DNA of 5,153 nt from Actinomycetota bacterium (GTDB lineage Bacteria > Actinomycetota > Thermoleophilia > Gaiellales > Gaiellaceae): contig JAFAIV010000211.1 of the NCBI GenBank assembly GCA_019236545.1, positions 1-5,153 of the forward strand, in the 5' to 3' direction. Shown in pieces: positions 4,863 through 5,153 of the stretch. How positions within the stretch are numbered: position 1 is the stretch's first letter; each line of letters opens with the position of its first letter. A program made the translations under genes and the position numbers. The notes under the pieces are model-generated. The model did not search any database. It saw nothing but the letters and a program-made list of their open reading frames with translations, and was not told the origin of the DNA.

Positions 4863-5153
4863 ATGTTCCGGATCGTGCAGCTGTCCGACCTCCATTGCGG
4901 CCAGCAGTTCTTCCTGCCGCATCTGCTGGAGCGCGCGATCGCCGAGGTCAACGAGCTGCAGCCGGACGTCGTCGTCATCTCCGGCGACCTGACGTCGCAT
5001 GGGTTCAAGGACGAGTACGCGCTCGCGCGCGACTACCTCGACCGGGTCGAGTGCGAGCACATGGTCGTGATCCCGGGCAACCACGACTCGCGCAACGTCG
5101 GCTACGTCCATTTCGAGGAGCTCTTCGGCGAGCGGAACTCGGTCCTGCGGCTG
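4863..5153 (+). CDS. Calcineurin-like metallophosphoesterase, 3'-truncated
   Basis: The first 97 codons are visible and the frame is still open at the window end. The opening (MFRIVQLSDLH) has the first metal-binding motif, D9 and H11. The second, GDLTSHG, supplies D42, and PGNHD gives N73 and H74. These are three of the metal and catalytic motifs of the calcineurin-like phosphoesterase fold, in usual order and spacing; the later GH and GHxH motifs would lie beyond the window. The short N terminus and the DLH-GDLT-GNHD spacing resemble the Icc/CpdA group, known for cyclic-nucleotide or other phosphodiester hydrolysis, but the substrate cannot be told from this part. There is no signal peptide, so it is probably cytoplasmic. 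It is divergently transcribed from the nuclease-like gene across 62 bases, which may mean shared regulation. The ATG was chosen because the fold's first strand starts at once. Confidence 0.9.
   Translation, partial: MFRIVQLSDLHCGQQFFLPHLLERAIAEVNELQPDVVVISGDLTSHGFKDEYALARDYLDRVECEHMVVIPGNHDSRNVGYVHFEELFGERNSVLRL

Noticed and set aside
4298..5111. Two - strand open frames (4298-5008 and 4848-5111) crossing the divergent gap or opposing the phosphoesterase.
   Set aside because: The first runs through the nuclease-like gene in the wrong frame, and both are antisense to the DLH, GDLT and GNHD motifs of the phosphoesterase.
1..5153. CRISPR arrays, tRNA or rRNA genes, insertion sequences and attachment sites.
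   Set aside because: No regularly spaced repeats, cloverleaf-like segments, transposase readings or terminal inverted repeats were seen.

Overview
The window is a GC-rich bacterial chromosome segment, tightly packed with genes. Codons end mostly in G or C, and genes overlap or nearly abut. A System I cytochrome c maturation gene (CcmF) sits next to a peptidoglycan hydrolase of the coiled-coil plus M23 type, and the codon style is actinobacterial. I infer a deep-branching actinomycetote, with class Thermoleophilia (Gaiellales or Solirubrobacterales) as my best guess. This is an inference from style and gene content, not a database result.

Region 1 (1-3747, + strand) is one co-directional block. 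It opens inside a 5'-truncated ccmF. A short CcmI-like membrane protein follows, starting inside the ccmF stop codon. Next comes a zinc-ribbon, two-helix membrane protein that overlaps its predecessor by 38 bases and has a duplicated proline-rich tail. The last gene is a secreted M23 endopeptidase with a long coiled coil. The first two genes belong to periplasmic haem attachment to c-type cytochromes. The last acts on the cell wall. What links the two halves is not evident beyond shared transcription and location in the envelope.

Region 2 (3748-3881) is a convergent intergenic gap with three consecutive inverted repeats. One is an AT-rich, 13-bp perfectly paired hairpin that stands out against its GC-rich surroundings. 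The gap probably stops transcription from both sides.

Region 3 (3882-4800, - strand) holds two overlapping genes: a small protein resembling PD-(D/E)XK nucleases, then a hypoxanthine phosphoribosyltransferase-like protein. The phosphoribosyltransferase reads in frame over its full family length but has no ATG, GTG or TTG start for it. Several of its usual active-site residues are also changed.

Region 4 (4801-5153) is a 62-bp divergent promoter gap with a TANNNT element 8 bases before each start codon, followed by the first 97 codons of a metallophosphoesterase that runs off the window.

The most interesting part is region 3: a nuclease-like gene overlapping a divergent phosphoribosyltransferase with no normal start.
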